DNA from: Strigamia acuminata
Taxonomy: Eukaryota > Arthropoda > Chilopoda > Geophilomorpha > Linotaeniidae
Assembly: GCA_949358305.1 (NCBI GenBank)
Contig: OX442314.1
Span: forward strand, 27,823,118-27,887,117
Reading direction: 5' to 3'
DNA: 64,000 nucleotides
Shown here piece after piece: positions 22,738 through 33,937 of the stretch; position 1 is the stretch's first letter, and each line of letters opens with the position of its first letter. The translations under genes and the position numbers were made by a program. Under the pieces are notes generated by a model. It did no database searches and had not been told where the DNA came from. It saw only the letters and a program-made list of their open reading frames with translations.

Positions 22738-22984
22738 GCCGATTGCGGCCAAAAAGCATAAATAAATCTGGTTGTTTCCGAAAATAAGTCTTTTCGAGAA
22801 ACGTTTATTTTCATGAATATCCCTTTCATTTAATTATTTAATCACCAATGTTTTCTTTTAATGCATGTATCTATTATTATACAGTATAACGAATATTAAA
22901 AAATATCTATGTCAAATTTGAAAAAAGAAAATTACCTGGTCTTGTTGTAATTAACTAAGAAACAAACAAAAAATTGTAAAAGTT

Positions 22985-22997
22985 AATTGGGGGGAAG
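22985..22997 (+). promoter_or_regulatory. Polypurine tract
   Basis: AATTGGGGGGAAG lies directly before the 3' LTR (TGTTGCG at 22998). This is the expected primer for plus-strand DNA synthesis. Confidence 0.85.
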
Positions 22998-24176
22998 TGT
23001 TGCGATCTCAAATGTTCACTTCATTTGTGGAGAAGTTTTTCTACCACGTTTTTAACATATTATTTATATTTTAACCGTAATCATTAGAATTGTGTTTTTT
23101 GCCATGCACCTGTTGCGCTTTTGGGCAATTGGCCCAGAAGCTGTAACGGCTGCCCTGGCATTTTGAGCCCTGGATTGGGGCGTTGCTAAGTCAATCCCCA
23201 AATTTTGCACCGTTGCTAGGGCTGAAGCGTGCCTTGGCACACGCCACGCCTGCGCACTGGCCGTTTTCCGGCCATATTCCGAGTAATAATTCGAATTATT
23301 ACTCACTCTTCGCATCACACTCATACCGTTCACACCGACACAGCTTTGTTCACTAACCAGAAACACTGTTTTGTCCGTGACTCGTGAGTTTGCCAAGTTT
23401 CAACCCGATTTGTTTGAACCAACGTTCAAACGAATCACTTTCCGAGCCGCGAAGACGACGCACGACGGCCCAAACCACCGTCGTTCCCGCCGCCGCCCGA
23501 AGACCAACGCGCCCACGCCGTTGAAGATCGACGCCAGCCAGCCGCCGAGGATTGCAGAGCCATCGTCGCCGCTCCTCGACCTGTTGACGACGATTCCGAT
23601 TCAGATTGCAGCGGATCTCCAGTCAGGTTTTAACGATCGGCGGTACCCGCCGTTTGACTACTTGTCTCCAACGGAAATCTCCCGTTGCAATCTAGGGTTT
23701 AACCCAAGATTTCCCGTCTTGTCAGGCTTAACAGCCGACACTCTTTGTGAAGTCTTTCGGCTTCACGCTTCCTTTCTCACTTCGCAGAATTTGCGCGGCG
23801 ACGTGTCGCCATTTCTGCACTGCTTTTTCCCGCCCGAAGGAGTCCCGCGCTGCTTCGAGCACGTCGCCTTCCACGCCGACGACATCATTCTCGTAGAACC
23901 CATTTTATTAACATTCTCTTCAATTGAACCTGTAATTAACGCTCAATAAATTGATTAACTGTTTGATTTAAAATAACTAAACTAGCCTTTATTCGAGATC
24001 AAATCCCTAGACACCGACTTAACGGCTAACCCACCCGATAGAAGACCTATAAACGGCATTCAACTGCTTCCACAGGTGAACGCCGGGATCTCTCGCAATT
24101 GGAAAAATCCCATAGTGACTAAATATAAATTTAGTGTTGTTGTGAAAATTCAATTGGAACCATCAGGAACGCAACA
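22998..24176 (+). repeat. 3' LTR
   Basis: 1179 bp, same ends as the 5' LTR, poly(A) signal at 23945-23950. It carries 15 extra bases (CGGATCTCCAGTCAG) that the 5' copy lacks; the rest is identical except for one substitution. CAGT follows at 24177-24180. Confidence 0.95.
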
Positions 24177-24233
24177 CAGTTGAATTAAAATACAAGAATT
24201 CTGTTTTCGGCAGTACACTGATTACGAAAACAG

Positions 24234-25214
24234 GTAAAATTCATATAATCATATTTTCCATTTATTATATAATCTTTTTGGCTCTATTTTTTTATTTTTT
24301 TATTTTTTAAGATTTACTACCGGTTCAAAAGAGAAAATTGCATATCCTTTTTAAAAAAAATGGAACCTGTGACGAACCAGTGGTTGCAGTCAGTTCACTT
24401 TGTCAAATTGGGGATTTGTAATACGTGCAATATTCTTACGCGCGATAATACAAATCACACCTAAGAATGGTGTTGCATAGTGCAAATATTCGTACCTGCG
24501 ACGCGTACAAATTACGTAGGCATGTGTGTGCGCAATTAACGGGCGTACAAATCGGCCGAAAATGTCGGTGCCGACTCCAAGTCGCTTTGCTTGCGATGTT
24601 GGCACTGACTTCTACCAATCATGCACTGACCGCTCCACACTGCGGGGCGTGACGGCATTCCCCATACCCCTAGACAACACATATTAAAGGCCAGCAACCA
24701 ATAATAGGGAGTCTTTGTCATTTATTCGTGAGTATGCGTTCCACACCAGGATGACCAATCCCCGGGTTACCTTGGCGAAGACCATACCAGTCACAATACT
24801 TATGATGTGCACATGTGCGACGTCGCGCATGAACACACTTACAAAACTTGTTGTCGCAGTGCATGCATGCAAACATTATCTCAACGTCGCGAGTAAGAAT
24901 ATCCCATGTATGATAGAGGCCCGTCAAATTGTTTCTCCTTCAAGGGGGTGGCATATTTCGTTCAATCCTGGTCATATAAATTGTTCACACTAACCTGATT
25001 TAGCGTGGCTATCCGAATATACAATGAACAGTTTATGCGACTTGGATTGTACAATTGCTGCCATAAAAATGTTCATTGACTTCTACCGTTTAATACTAGA
25101 TGTCTCTGAAGGATGGTGTCATGCCCTATCGTTACACTTTGCCAGTGCAGATGGGAATTGAAACTGAATTTCAATTTATTTTGCGCAAAGTGAGTTAATT
25201 GCTTGTTTCTTTAG
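24234..25214 (+). other. Intron 2 of G1, containing a block identical to G2
   Basis: The intron runs from GTAAAA at 24234 to TTTCTTTAG at 25214. It aligns with the G2 intron, with the mariner-like element of G2 missing here. Positions 24488-24757 are identical over all 270 bases to 45949-46218, while the flanks differ by several percent. No long ORF or known RNA is recognised in the block. Confidence 0.7.
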
Positions 25215-26406
25215 TTCTTGCAATTTATTCAATGATGCAGCAAGGTTAAAGATATCTTGTGACAGTTTTTATTGCGGATACATTTAACAAAAATAGTGAT
25301 ATTGTATTTCTTTTCTGCAAGTATCAATTTTTGCCTTCAAGAAAGCCCTACTGTGAACCCAGCCTAATAAAGCAAACCCAATGTTATGAAGACTGTGTGT
25401 CAAAACAAACTCTAAAAAAACATCCACAATGCAGGTCTGTAAACTTAGTTCACTGAAACAATTGATGATGCTGATACTGTAGATTGTTTACTTAGGTTGC
25501 CTTACATGACTGACAAAAATCTGCCAGACTGCAGTTTAGAAGCAAACAAATCAATTGTGTTGAAAGTGTATGATGACTCCTACCTTCCCGAAACATCCAC
25601 ACTGGCAACAATTGAATGTGGTTGCCTAAGACCTTGTCAAACGAGTGTTTATATCCTAATAGTGAAGACCGATACTAGTTAGGTCAAACGATATCATTTT
25701 GACGTGTAATTATAACAAAATTATTCATCTTTCACTGTTAGATTTTGAAGATGAACCCAATAGTAAAGATTTAGCAAGTATAAACGTTAAAGTGATGGAA
25801 GAAACATTTGTCAGAATGACAGAAATCTACATTTACAAAATCCCTAATTTGGTGATCGATTTTGGCGGTAATCTAGGATTTTCTTTGGGATATTCGCTCC
25901 TCTCTATAATCGAAATTGTACAATTTGTTTCGCTTTTGTGCTACAATAAGTATATTAGACCTGTTCGACTACAAGCTCACATAAAAACAAAAGTCATTAA
26001 TCAAATCAGAATGGCAAATTTGAAAAAAAAGGCAAAGGAAACTTTGCCTCAAGCCTCACCAATGCTACAACGCACGTTTTTCATACTCATTTTTATTTGT
26101 GCTTTCTTAGCAGTTTATGTGAGCAAAGAAAAAATTACATTATATCTGAGTGAACCAACAAGATATGTGGTAAATATTCAAGAAAATGACACATTATATA
26201 TGCCCAACGTTATTGCATGTATGGATGGACCCTTAACAACACACTATAGGAACCAATATGCCAAAATTACAGGCATTCCAGAATGCAAAATTCACTTTGT
26301 TGATTTAATGAATACAACTATCAGAGAGAAAAAGCCATCAATGGAAGATGTATGGCGCTATCAAACACCTATAATGGATATTGTTACCATGGAGGCTGCA
26401 GCAAGT

Positions 26407-26659
26407 GTAAGTGTTTGGTCTGATGTCCAAAAGTGTAAAACAACAGTAATTGTTGTTTTTATGTTTCATCCGTGGGATGGGATGACATTAAATCCTGGTT
26501 CTTAACCTTTGTAGCAGTTGGCAACCCTTGACTTATGCAGTCTCTGCTCACAGCTCAACAAAGTTAAATATTTTTGAACTAAGTTTTTACTGGTGTTACT
26601 TAACCACTTCTGAAGTAGCTTTGTACCCCCAGAATATCTATCTTGCACCCCCAGGTGGT
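26407..26659 (+). other. Start of intron 5 of G1
   Basis: The donor GTAAGT is at 26407-26412. The sequence resembles 47,843-47,990 in G2 and then 48,958-48,990 beyond the palindrome. No gene content is seen. Confidence 0.6.
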
Positions 26660-26890
26660 TGTAACGATTCTACTTTTGGCTGAATATATTACGCTTTAAA
26701 CCTAACTTAAACGAGATAGACTAAAACTGTGCACTAAGTGAAAAACAGAATAATACAAACTTACGATCTACAGGTGATTATGTTTATTACAAAGTACAAC
26801 TGGGTTCTGGGCACCTGTAAACGGGCAGCATCGTCTGGTTGAGGATCCAGGCGGGCCAAGGAATAGGGCTGGCTTCGCGGCATCGTCACA
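26660..26890 (+). repeat. LTR-like repeat copy (TGTAACGATTC to GCATCGTCACA)
   Basis: 231 bp with TG...CA ends and short inverted termini, similar to the minus-strand copy at 29,488-29,780 and the one at 9,216-10,018. No clear target duplication. In G2 only the first 18 or so bases remain, fused to the tandem repeat. Confidence 0.5.
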
Positions 26891-27059
26891 ATAACATTAC
26901 GTGGCCGTATTCGGCCACGTGACGAAAATGCACAAAGATGCGGAGTAGGGCCTCTGTTTTCCCACCTTTTTAAAATTCCTAATTCCCGGTACCAAAATAG
27001 CAGGTACTCCCGGGACTCCCGGGAAATCGGTACTCTTGGGACTAAAAAAGGTCAGGCGA

Positions 27060-27560
27060 GAGGCGACAATAAATGGCAAAAAATGCCCGTTTTTTGTCAC
27101 AAATGGCCATTTTTAGCCATTTCTAGCCATTTTTCATGGTAAAAATGGCTGTTTTCCATAAAAATTGGCCCTTTTTTGTCAAGAATGGCTCTTTTTTGTC
27201 AAAAATAGCGTTTTTTGTCAAAAATAGCGTTTTTTGTCAAAAATAGCCTTTTTTGTCAAAATAGCCTTTTTTGTCAAAAATAGCCTTTTTTTGTCAAAAA
27301 TAGCCTTTTTTTGTCAAAAATAGCCTTTTTTGTCAAAAATGGCCTTTTTTGTCAAAAATGGCTTTTTTTGTCAAAAATAGCTTTTTTTGTCAAAAATAGC
27401 TTTTTTTGTCAAAAATAGCCTTTTTTGTCAAAAATAGCCTTTTTTGTCAAAAGTAGCCTTTTTTGTCAAAAATAGCCTTTTTTGTCAAAAATAGCCTTTT
27501 TGGTCAAAAATGGCTGTTTTTAGCCATTTTTTGTCAAAAATGGCCATTTTAGCCATTTTT
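27060..27560. repeat. Tandem repeat of TTTTTTGTCAAAAATAGCC type, G1 intron 5
   Basis: About two dozen units of 18-19 bp (consensus CCTTTTTTGTCAAAAATAG), grading at both ends into ATGGCCATTTTT variants. The homologous array in G2 (about 49,015-49,660) is longer and more uniform, so the repeat number changed after duplication. Confidence 0.9.
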
Positions 27561-27865
27561 AGTTAAAAATGGCCATTTTCAATGATGAAAATGACGTTTC
27601 AGCAACGAATTTTTGACGGAACCGGTTTTTCTCCAATTTCCCGGTTTTCGGTACCATGATTTATCACCGGGATTCCCGGGAAATCGGTAGCCCGGTTTCC
27701 AGGTATCGAAACCCTAATGTGGAGAATCCTCCGCATTTACTGATATTTATACCATCGATTATTCAATCGATGGAATCGTGATTTGAACAAGACTAAACTA
27801 TAAAAATAAAACAATTAAATGTTAGATATTAATATTATTGGCGGGGTCAGTCATAATGGTTTTAA

Positions 27866-30046
27866 CCTTCCCATAGCCAAGCCTAATTTCCATCACTGCT
27901 AGCTGTGGTCAGTCAAATCGGCCTTCTTTTAAAATGCTTCTGCACATGTGCAGAATCTTATTTCTCTAGGTGCAATCGCATTTTTCCTGGCCTCAGCACA
28001 TGTTTTAATGTGCTCAAACCAGAAAAAATGCGATTGCACCTGGAAAAGTAAGATTGTGCACATGCGCAGAATCGTTTGTGATGATTATAAACCCGTATTC
28101 ATCAATGTTCACAATAGATGGCGCTGTTTACTAAACGCGCGTAATTCAAACTCGAGAAAACTAAAAAGTTGTGATAAATCATTACTTAACACGGTGAAGA
28201 AAATATAACTATTTTATTCAATATAAATTAAGTATTACTTACTTGATGATATTAATTCTATCGAATTAATATCAACACTTACTTACCTTTCGAGGGAAAC
28301 CAATCGGACCCTTCTTGACCCAATTCCATATTAGGTCCGAACCCCCCTGTCTCTTTTAGGTCCGGACTAGTGACCTACGAATCCGCTGATCCGTACACTG
28401 ATTGGCTGTCGCCAATCTAGTAGTTCTCAAGAACTATATAAGCACTGGTTTTCCACCCACTATCCCCCTGGCTTGATTCTGAATATGTTTATATTGTTTG
28501 TAGTTGATATGTTGTTATCATTTGATCTCACTTTCTCTATCGACACATCAGGCCTCCTCAGCTCTCCACAATTAGTATTCATTACTAGATTGTTATTGTT
28601 GTTGTAGGGCCCTTTCGGGAAGGCTAACTCCGGTAATAGACATGTTAATAACATGAAATGGCCCCGTAACGTTAGCTTGCTGTTCTACGGGACAGTTAGA
28701 GTTCGTACGGTAGCTTAATATAATGGCCCTATACAGTAAGGCCTTGCTAGTTGTAAGTAGGTCCCTCAGCTAACTGGCCTCAGTCCGCTGCAGGATGGCT
28801 GTTGTAAACAGCCCCCTCAGGTTCCCGTATTTCTGTGGCTGGTCCTTCCGCACGTTAAAGGTCGGTAAAGGGTCGGTAAAGGTCGGTTAAATAACTACCT
28901 GGATAATGGTAATCCAACAGCAGTGGCTGATTAATATTTTACCCGGTGCTCGATCAAAAGGATCCCGCCATCGTAAAGCATGCTGGCAGATGGAGGAGTC
29001 AAATCCTCCCGCGATGGTTCTCCCGACCGTCGTGACGGTCCCCGCCCCATTGTACACTCCGGGTTAGTAACCCGTGAACGGTATACAAAATACCGTGCTA
29101 AACAAATTACTCGGGCATTGGTAATCCTGTATTGGCAATAATTATTATGTCGGTAAGTCCATAGAAATGTTTACCTGGTGGTTGGTACCACCGATAGCAA
29201 ATTAACGTTTACAATTAAATACTCGGCACCTGATCACGAGATCTTGTCGTCGTAAGGCATGCTGGCGGATGGAGTCTCAACAACTCCCGTGACGTTCTCT
29301 CAATTGTCGTGATGGTCCCCGCCCAATTAATATTTATATAACATTTCATTTGTTATATTTCAATAATCACTTTACTTTTATTCATTGGAACAGAGAATAT
29401 TCTACCGAATATTCCCATTCAAGCGAAGGACTCTTCGCATTATTAGATAATCGAGCTGCGGACCAAATACGTCTCCGTAGCGTTATTTGTGACGATGCCG
29501 CAAGTCAGCCGTATCCCTCTGGCTTCGCCCGGATCCTCAACCAGTTGATGCCGCCGTTTACACGCGTCAAGAACCCAACCTTGTTATTATTATTCAGTAA
29601 TAAATATGTTATGTCACATTAAAACCATAAGTTGTCTCCATTCGATTATTCATTCATGTCACGCTGAATCCCGTAGCTTATCTCGGTTAGGTTGTTGTTA
29701 GTCTTAACAACGTCTTGTTTAAACCGATTAATATCTATCTTAACTGGCTAATAAATTAGCCTAAAAGTAGAATCGTCACACGTTTCAATATACCGCCTAG
29801 TGCTAAAAAGTGGCAAAACAGTGTACGGCGCTCACGTAATGGTGTTTTAGGTTGTAAATATTATAATTATTATTGGTTTAACTTATTCCTAACCGAAATA
29901 ACATTAGAACTTTGTTATTATAAATTTAAAAAAAAATTTTTTGGAGGAATTAAAGCTGGTCCCCTAAATTAATTTTCAGGGAAAAAAAAGTTATAGTTAT
30001 TTTACTACTTTTGTTATTTTTCTGACCCACCATGGCTATGGGAAGG
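27866..30046. mobile_element. piggyBac-like non-autonomous element flanked by TTAA
   Basis: Inverted ends CCTTCCCATAGCC and GGCTATGGGAAGG, flanked by TTAA at 27862-27865 and 30047-30050. The matching G2 site (GGTTTTAAGGCC near 50,030) has a single TTAA and no insert, which proves the boundaries. TTAA targeting is the hallmark of piggyBac transposons. No transposase is found in the 2181 bp. It contains a hairpin at about 27,930-28,075, two related segments of about 90 bp (28,960-29,050 and 29,225-29,320) and the LTR-like repeat at 29,488-29,780. Positions 28,250-28,480 also form a long imperfect inverted repeat with 30,320-30,500 outside the element. Confidence 0.75.
29488..29780 (-). repeat. 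LTR-like repeat copy nested in the piggyBac-like element
   Basis: On the minus strand it runs from TGTGACGATTCTAC to GCGGCATCGTCACA, 293 bp. It shares internal blocks (GGTTGAGGATCC, TGTAAACGG) with 26,660-26,890. Confidence 0.5.
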
Positions 30047-30050
30047 TTAA

Positions 30051-30959
30051 GGCCATCGTGGGAGATTATTACGCCTCCATCCGCCACATAATCATAACAA
30101 CTAAGAGCCACGACGGTCGTAGAATCATGAATGATCCATGGCCGGGATTTATTGTCCGGGTATTCCTTCCCGCATGATAACACTTTATAAATGCAACAGC
30201 AATTCAATTACTCGAGCGAGCTATTGCCGGAACACGCGTTAACAAGTCATCACCTTTATAGTCAAGTTACTGAGGGGGCCTAATGCTTTTGAAGAGAGAT
30301 CACAAAGACACAAACCAAACAGAAAAACAGAAAAAGCCGCAGTTCCGATGTTAACCGGAGTTTATATAGTTCTTGAGAACAATAGGATTAGAGGTGACCA
30401 ATTGGGTATCAGAATCAAAAGATTCGGGGGTCCATTCTAAAGATAGGACCAAATCTCGAAGAGTCCAATCGGCTCGCTTCACATTGATATTGATTCATTT
30501 GAATCAATATCTTACTAAATAATACCTTATTTAGGTTAACACATATCGTATATTTATTCGTTTAATTATAACATTCATTATAATTCTGGTTTCAATGTTT
30601 AAACAGTGCGCGTTCGATTGAGCAGCGCCATCTAGCGTGAACTTTCACATTACACAGTTTTACAACCGTCACATGGTTCATGCACCATCTGTTGAGAAAC
30701 ACTGCATAAAATACTTGTACACACGAAATGTGTCAAAGAACATCAGAAAAACAATGTCTGCCATCCAATCCCCAATGGGTCAAAAACTGTGGCAGTTAGT
30801 GAATACACAGTAGATCGATTTGCATTGGATCAAAAGGCATTTGACAAACCTATTTTGAACCTGTTAGATAGACTGTGCTAGTGCTAGATCAAACTAATCC
30901 TTTCTACTAAATTCAATCATTTACAAGATAATTGTGCATAAAATGTATTTTCTTAACAG
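30051..30959 (+). other. End of intron 5 of G1 and limit of the duplication
   Basis: Homology with G2 continues to about 30,655 (ACTTTCACATTACAC, matching 50,628) and then stops. The remainder to the exon 6 acceptor TTCTTAACAG is present only here. No other gene was seen. Confidence 0.6.
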
Positions 30960-31186
30960 AACCTAGGAATAAAAGTAAATGTATCTTGGAGCAAAATAGC
31001 TATGCACACAGGAACATGCTATCAATCTCGAATAGGTAATTAAAAATTTGTACAAAAATTATAATTGTATAAAATTATAATGACATTATTTTCTTAGAAC
31101 CACTAAAATATGCAGGAGTTCTTTCAGCAATATTTTTTAGTTTTCGACCAAACAAACATCAAATCTGTAACCAAAATGAGTATGAG

Positions 31187-31788
31187 GTAATGAACACATT
31201 CCATTTGTCATCAACTTTTGAATTTTGCACGGTACTCGAATAAATACACAAGTTGCACAATACTTATCCACTGGGCGGACAAAAGTCGCGGTCAAGAGTC
31301 ATAGTAATTAATCATTTTGCATTTTGCATTTTGCATTTAAAGGTGGATTTCACAACTTAATAAGCCAATTCTTTGTGCCTTAAACAAGCGCACTCCATCC
31401 AATTTCTAACTGTATCGTGCCTATTTCCCCACTATGTTAAGCCATGCTTACTGATCATTCTCCATCCCTAATGAAGTTTGAGACCCGAGTCAAACCCTTT
31501 CTTTTAGGTTAGTCAACACTAACAAAACACTCAAATTTTGCAGATACAAAATAATGTTGTAAACTTCAGCAAATTGGGATTTCTCGACCGCCTGATGTCC
31601 TTATTAAATGGCGGCCATCTTTGGGACTTCCCACAAACCTGGTAAAGTTATTTAAATCCACCAACAACCGGATTGAACATGACAGTACTTACACCAACAT
31701 GTATTTTTGTTAATTGTAGGGGTGTTTGATCAGAATTGACTTCCTGCTAAATATCAAGAATACGATAACTGTAGTTTTCTTTCTGTAG
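31187..31788 (+). other. Intron 7 of G1
   Basis: Donor GTAATG at 31187, acceptor TTTCTGTAG at 31788. From about 31,479 onward it matches the left edge of the window. No other content is recognised. Confidence 0.6.
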
Positions 31789-32095
31789 GTGTACTTTAAA
31801 CAAAACGAAGCAACAATTCCATCAATTCCCTCAATACTAAGAAGCAGAAGAAGTATTAAAAGAGACACGTTTACCATTCTCACATTCAAAATGTTTAAAG
31901 TATGTTTGCAGACAATTATATAAACAAAACTACTAAATCGATTGTTTTAATTTAGACCATTCGATTAAATCTGAAATCTCAACCTTGCCTTGACCATGAC
32001 AAATACATGAGATGCCAAGATGATTGCTACGAAAAAGAGATTTATAATATAATTCAGTGCAAGTGAGTATTTCTTTTTCATTTTATATCTAAGTA

Positions 32096-32281
32096 CAGTG
32101 TAGGCTGCGTAGCCCAGACATAGCACCGTCCGGACAGCTGTGTGGTCTGGACAGTTTGGAAGGCCTGATTTGGTCCCGCCCAATACCCAGCAATATTAAA
32201 TCTCCTCTCCCGTCCGGACATTCCCTAGACCGGACAAGTTTCTGGGTCCCGTCCTATGTCCGGGCTACGCAGCCTACACTG
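32096..32281. mobile_element. 186-bp TA-flanked hairpin MITE in G1 intron 9
   Basis: Inverted ends CAGTGTAGGCTGCGTAGCCC and GGGCTACGCAGCCTACACTG, flanked by TA. G0 lacks it at the same intron position (TATGTATGTGAC near 642), so it inserted after duplication. GC-rich compared with its surroundings. Confidence 0.85.
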
Positions 32282-33240
32282 TATGTGACATTTAGGGAGT
32301 TACTGTGTGAGTGGTGTCATCATTTTTCACACTTGTAAAAATCTGTGTTTTGGACATTAAGAAAACCAACAGATGAAATTTTTAAACTTCATATGATGTA
32401 GTTTGCAATACATGTTATTTAAACATTTTTAGGTTACCATTTTTGGTCAACATCAATAAGAATAATTGCACCAACCTTCAAGACACTAAAACTTCATTGG
32501 CATCGTTCATAAACAGTTCATTAACTACCGATGCAATGATAGACTGCGGTTGCCATCCACCTTGTGAAGAGCCAGTGTTTGACACCTTCGTTTTTTTTCA
32601 AGACACAAAAGCATGGCCACTCAAAATTCTCGCTATAATTCCAATGAACAACATAATTGAAGAATTTAAGCAAATATTATCCTACACTGAAGTTGCATAG
32701 TGCTGCGACATTGGAAATTGTTTTTCATTAATGCTTGGCCTTTCAATTCTTGCAATTCCACAGCTATCACAAAAAATAGTTTTTCAATTTATGCGACTGA
32801 CTAGAAAAAACTAAAATCTGCCATCACATTTTTCAAATACTATACACTGATATAAATCAAAAATTAAACGACAATTAAATCTAAAGCACATCCTAATAAA
32901 TAATACGCACGTAAATAAATAAGTAAATAAATATAACAAAAAATCAACACACAGACGAAGCATGGCTAACAGTCACTAATCCACACAATGCAGCTAAACT
33001 TTTCTATAAATCACCCACAAACTAAGTTTCACTTAAGAAACAACTTTAAATATTATCTTTTAATTTGACATAAACTCGGACGACTTTTGTCAGCATAACA
33101 TACTGTTGTCTGTTGTTTCACAAACGCTTAGTTGTTATAGAGTGGGAAAAGATCCTTAAAGATGTTTAAAAACTAAAAAGTGTCATTTCAGAATAATTTA
33201 GCCTCTCGGTTTGTATTTTAAGACATTAATTTTTCAACTA

Positions 33241-33410
33241 CCGTACTGCCTTGAACAATGGCCCGGGCGTTTATTTATTTTCATGACCCGACCCCACCCC
33301 GGTCGGGTCAGTTCGGGGCGGCGTTTGGTGCACTAAGCGCCGCCGAGCCCCCGGCGTTTATTCGAGTCCTGGCGCTTATTCACGCCGGGCCATTGTTCAA
33401 GGCAGTACGG
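33241..33410. mobile_element. 170-bp TA-flanked hairpin MITE
   Basis: Inverted ends CCGTACTGCCTTGAACAATG and CATTGTTCAAGGCAGTACGG, TA on both sides, GC-rich centre. It is absent from the matching place in copy 1 (near 1,605). Confidence 0.85.
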
Positions 33411-33627
33411 TACTACTACTGTAATATAATATTCTATCTATTACATCATGCGATTATGAACTTTACCCATATTATATACAAGTATTTTTAATCTTAAAAA
33501 TTGATCCTCCGATAGGACGAGTGGGCTACGCTAACTAGTTACGCTATCCTATTATACTGCGCTATTACACTATACTATACTATATTATTAATTACACTAC
33601 TACAGCACTATTTATTATTCCGTAGTA

Positions 33628-33937
33628 CAGGGGTTCCCAAACTTTTTAGCATCGCGCCCCACTTTTTAAGCAAGGCGATCTTCTGCGCCCCACTTCATCT
33701 ACCAGTGCATTAAATTTTTAAAAAATATACTACTAAAAAGAAAAAAAGAAATTTTTATATAATTTTGCATAAAACTTTGTATAATTTTTTATATAATTTT
33801 ATATAATTTTGCTTAAAAATTTACAAAAATTTGCAAATTAAGCTTGTTTTATTTAGGCATGTATGATAGGTGCGCCCCACCAATAATCAGCTCAGCGCCC
33901 CACCAGTGAGGCGCGCCTCACCGTTTGGGAAACCCTG
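33628..33937. mobile_element. hAT-type MITE with 8-bp target duplication
   Basis: 310 bp with ends CAGGGGTTCCCAAACTTTTT and CCGTTTGGGAAACCCTG, typical of hAT elements. The flanking 8-mers CCGTAGTA (33620-33627) and CCGCAGTA (33938-33945) differ by one base. Copy 1 has the empty site CCGTAGTATTTAT near 1,803. Confidence 0.9.

Larger units (their letters stand above)
11016..24176 (+). mobile_element. Full-length Ty3/Gypsy LTR retrotransposon (13.16 kb) in G1 exon 2
   Basis: The layout is 5' LTR, primer-binding site, gag, pol (PR-RT-RH-IN), a 104-codon ORF, an 891-codon ORF, polypurine tract and 3' LTR. The domain order with integrase last is diagnostic for Ty3/Gypsy. The LTRs differ by one visible substitution and one 15-bp indel and the main ORFs are open, so the insertion is recent and the element may still be active. 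It lies in the same orientation as the gene it interrupts. At 13 kb it is about twice the usual size; LTRs of about 1.17 kb and the extra 3' ORFs explain this. No env-like protein with signal peptide and membrane anchor is seen. Confidence 0.95.
10378..32814 (+). pseudogene. DEG/ENaC-type two-module channel gene G1, disrupted
   Basis: Ten exons can be placed: 10378-10872, 10951-11015 continuing at 24181-24233, 25215-25434, 25496-25677, 25742-26406, 30960-31035, 31098-31186, 31789-31899, 31956-32062 and 32433-32814. All have GT-AG borders and phases that chain; together they total 2445 nt. Module a: TM1 in exon 1 (VRAVWLVGWFVCFGICGY), a cysteine-rich ectodomain with CGCLRPC, and TM2 in exon 5 with FGGNLGFSLGYSLLSIIEI. 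Exon 5 continues without a stop into module b: a new TM1 (RTFFILIFICAFLAVYV), then exons 6-10 with a TCYQS motif, CGCHPPC and a second TM2 with GLS. Three lesions: an LTR retrotransposon in exon 2, TAA at 25247-25249 where G2 has TAC, and TAG at 32698-32700 just before TM2b where G0 has TTG. Poly(A) signal at 32895-32900. The family is well supported; expression of the fusion is inferred. Confidence 0.8.

Noticed and set aside
20447-22829. Several ORFs of 60-150 codons antisense or out of frame to the third Gypsy ORF
   Set aside because: Shadows of a GC-rich coding region; no domains and no start context.
24770-24800. Possible 5S rRNA-like start (GACCATACCAGTCACAATAC)
   Set aside because: Similarity to the 5S 5' end covers only about 20 bases with mismatches; no internal control region follows.
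27060-27560. CRISPR-like array of TTTTTTGTCAAAAATAGCC
   Set aside because: Units are contiguous with no unique spacers, in an animal intron; it is a simple tandem repeat.
33258-33491. 77-codon ORF over the 170-bp hairpin
   Set aside because: It translates the MITE itself plus flanking DNA and is absent in copy 1.
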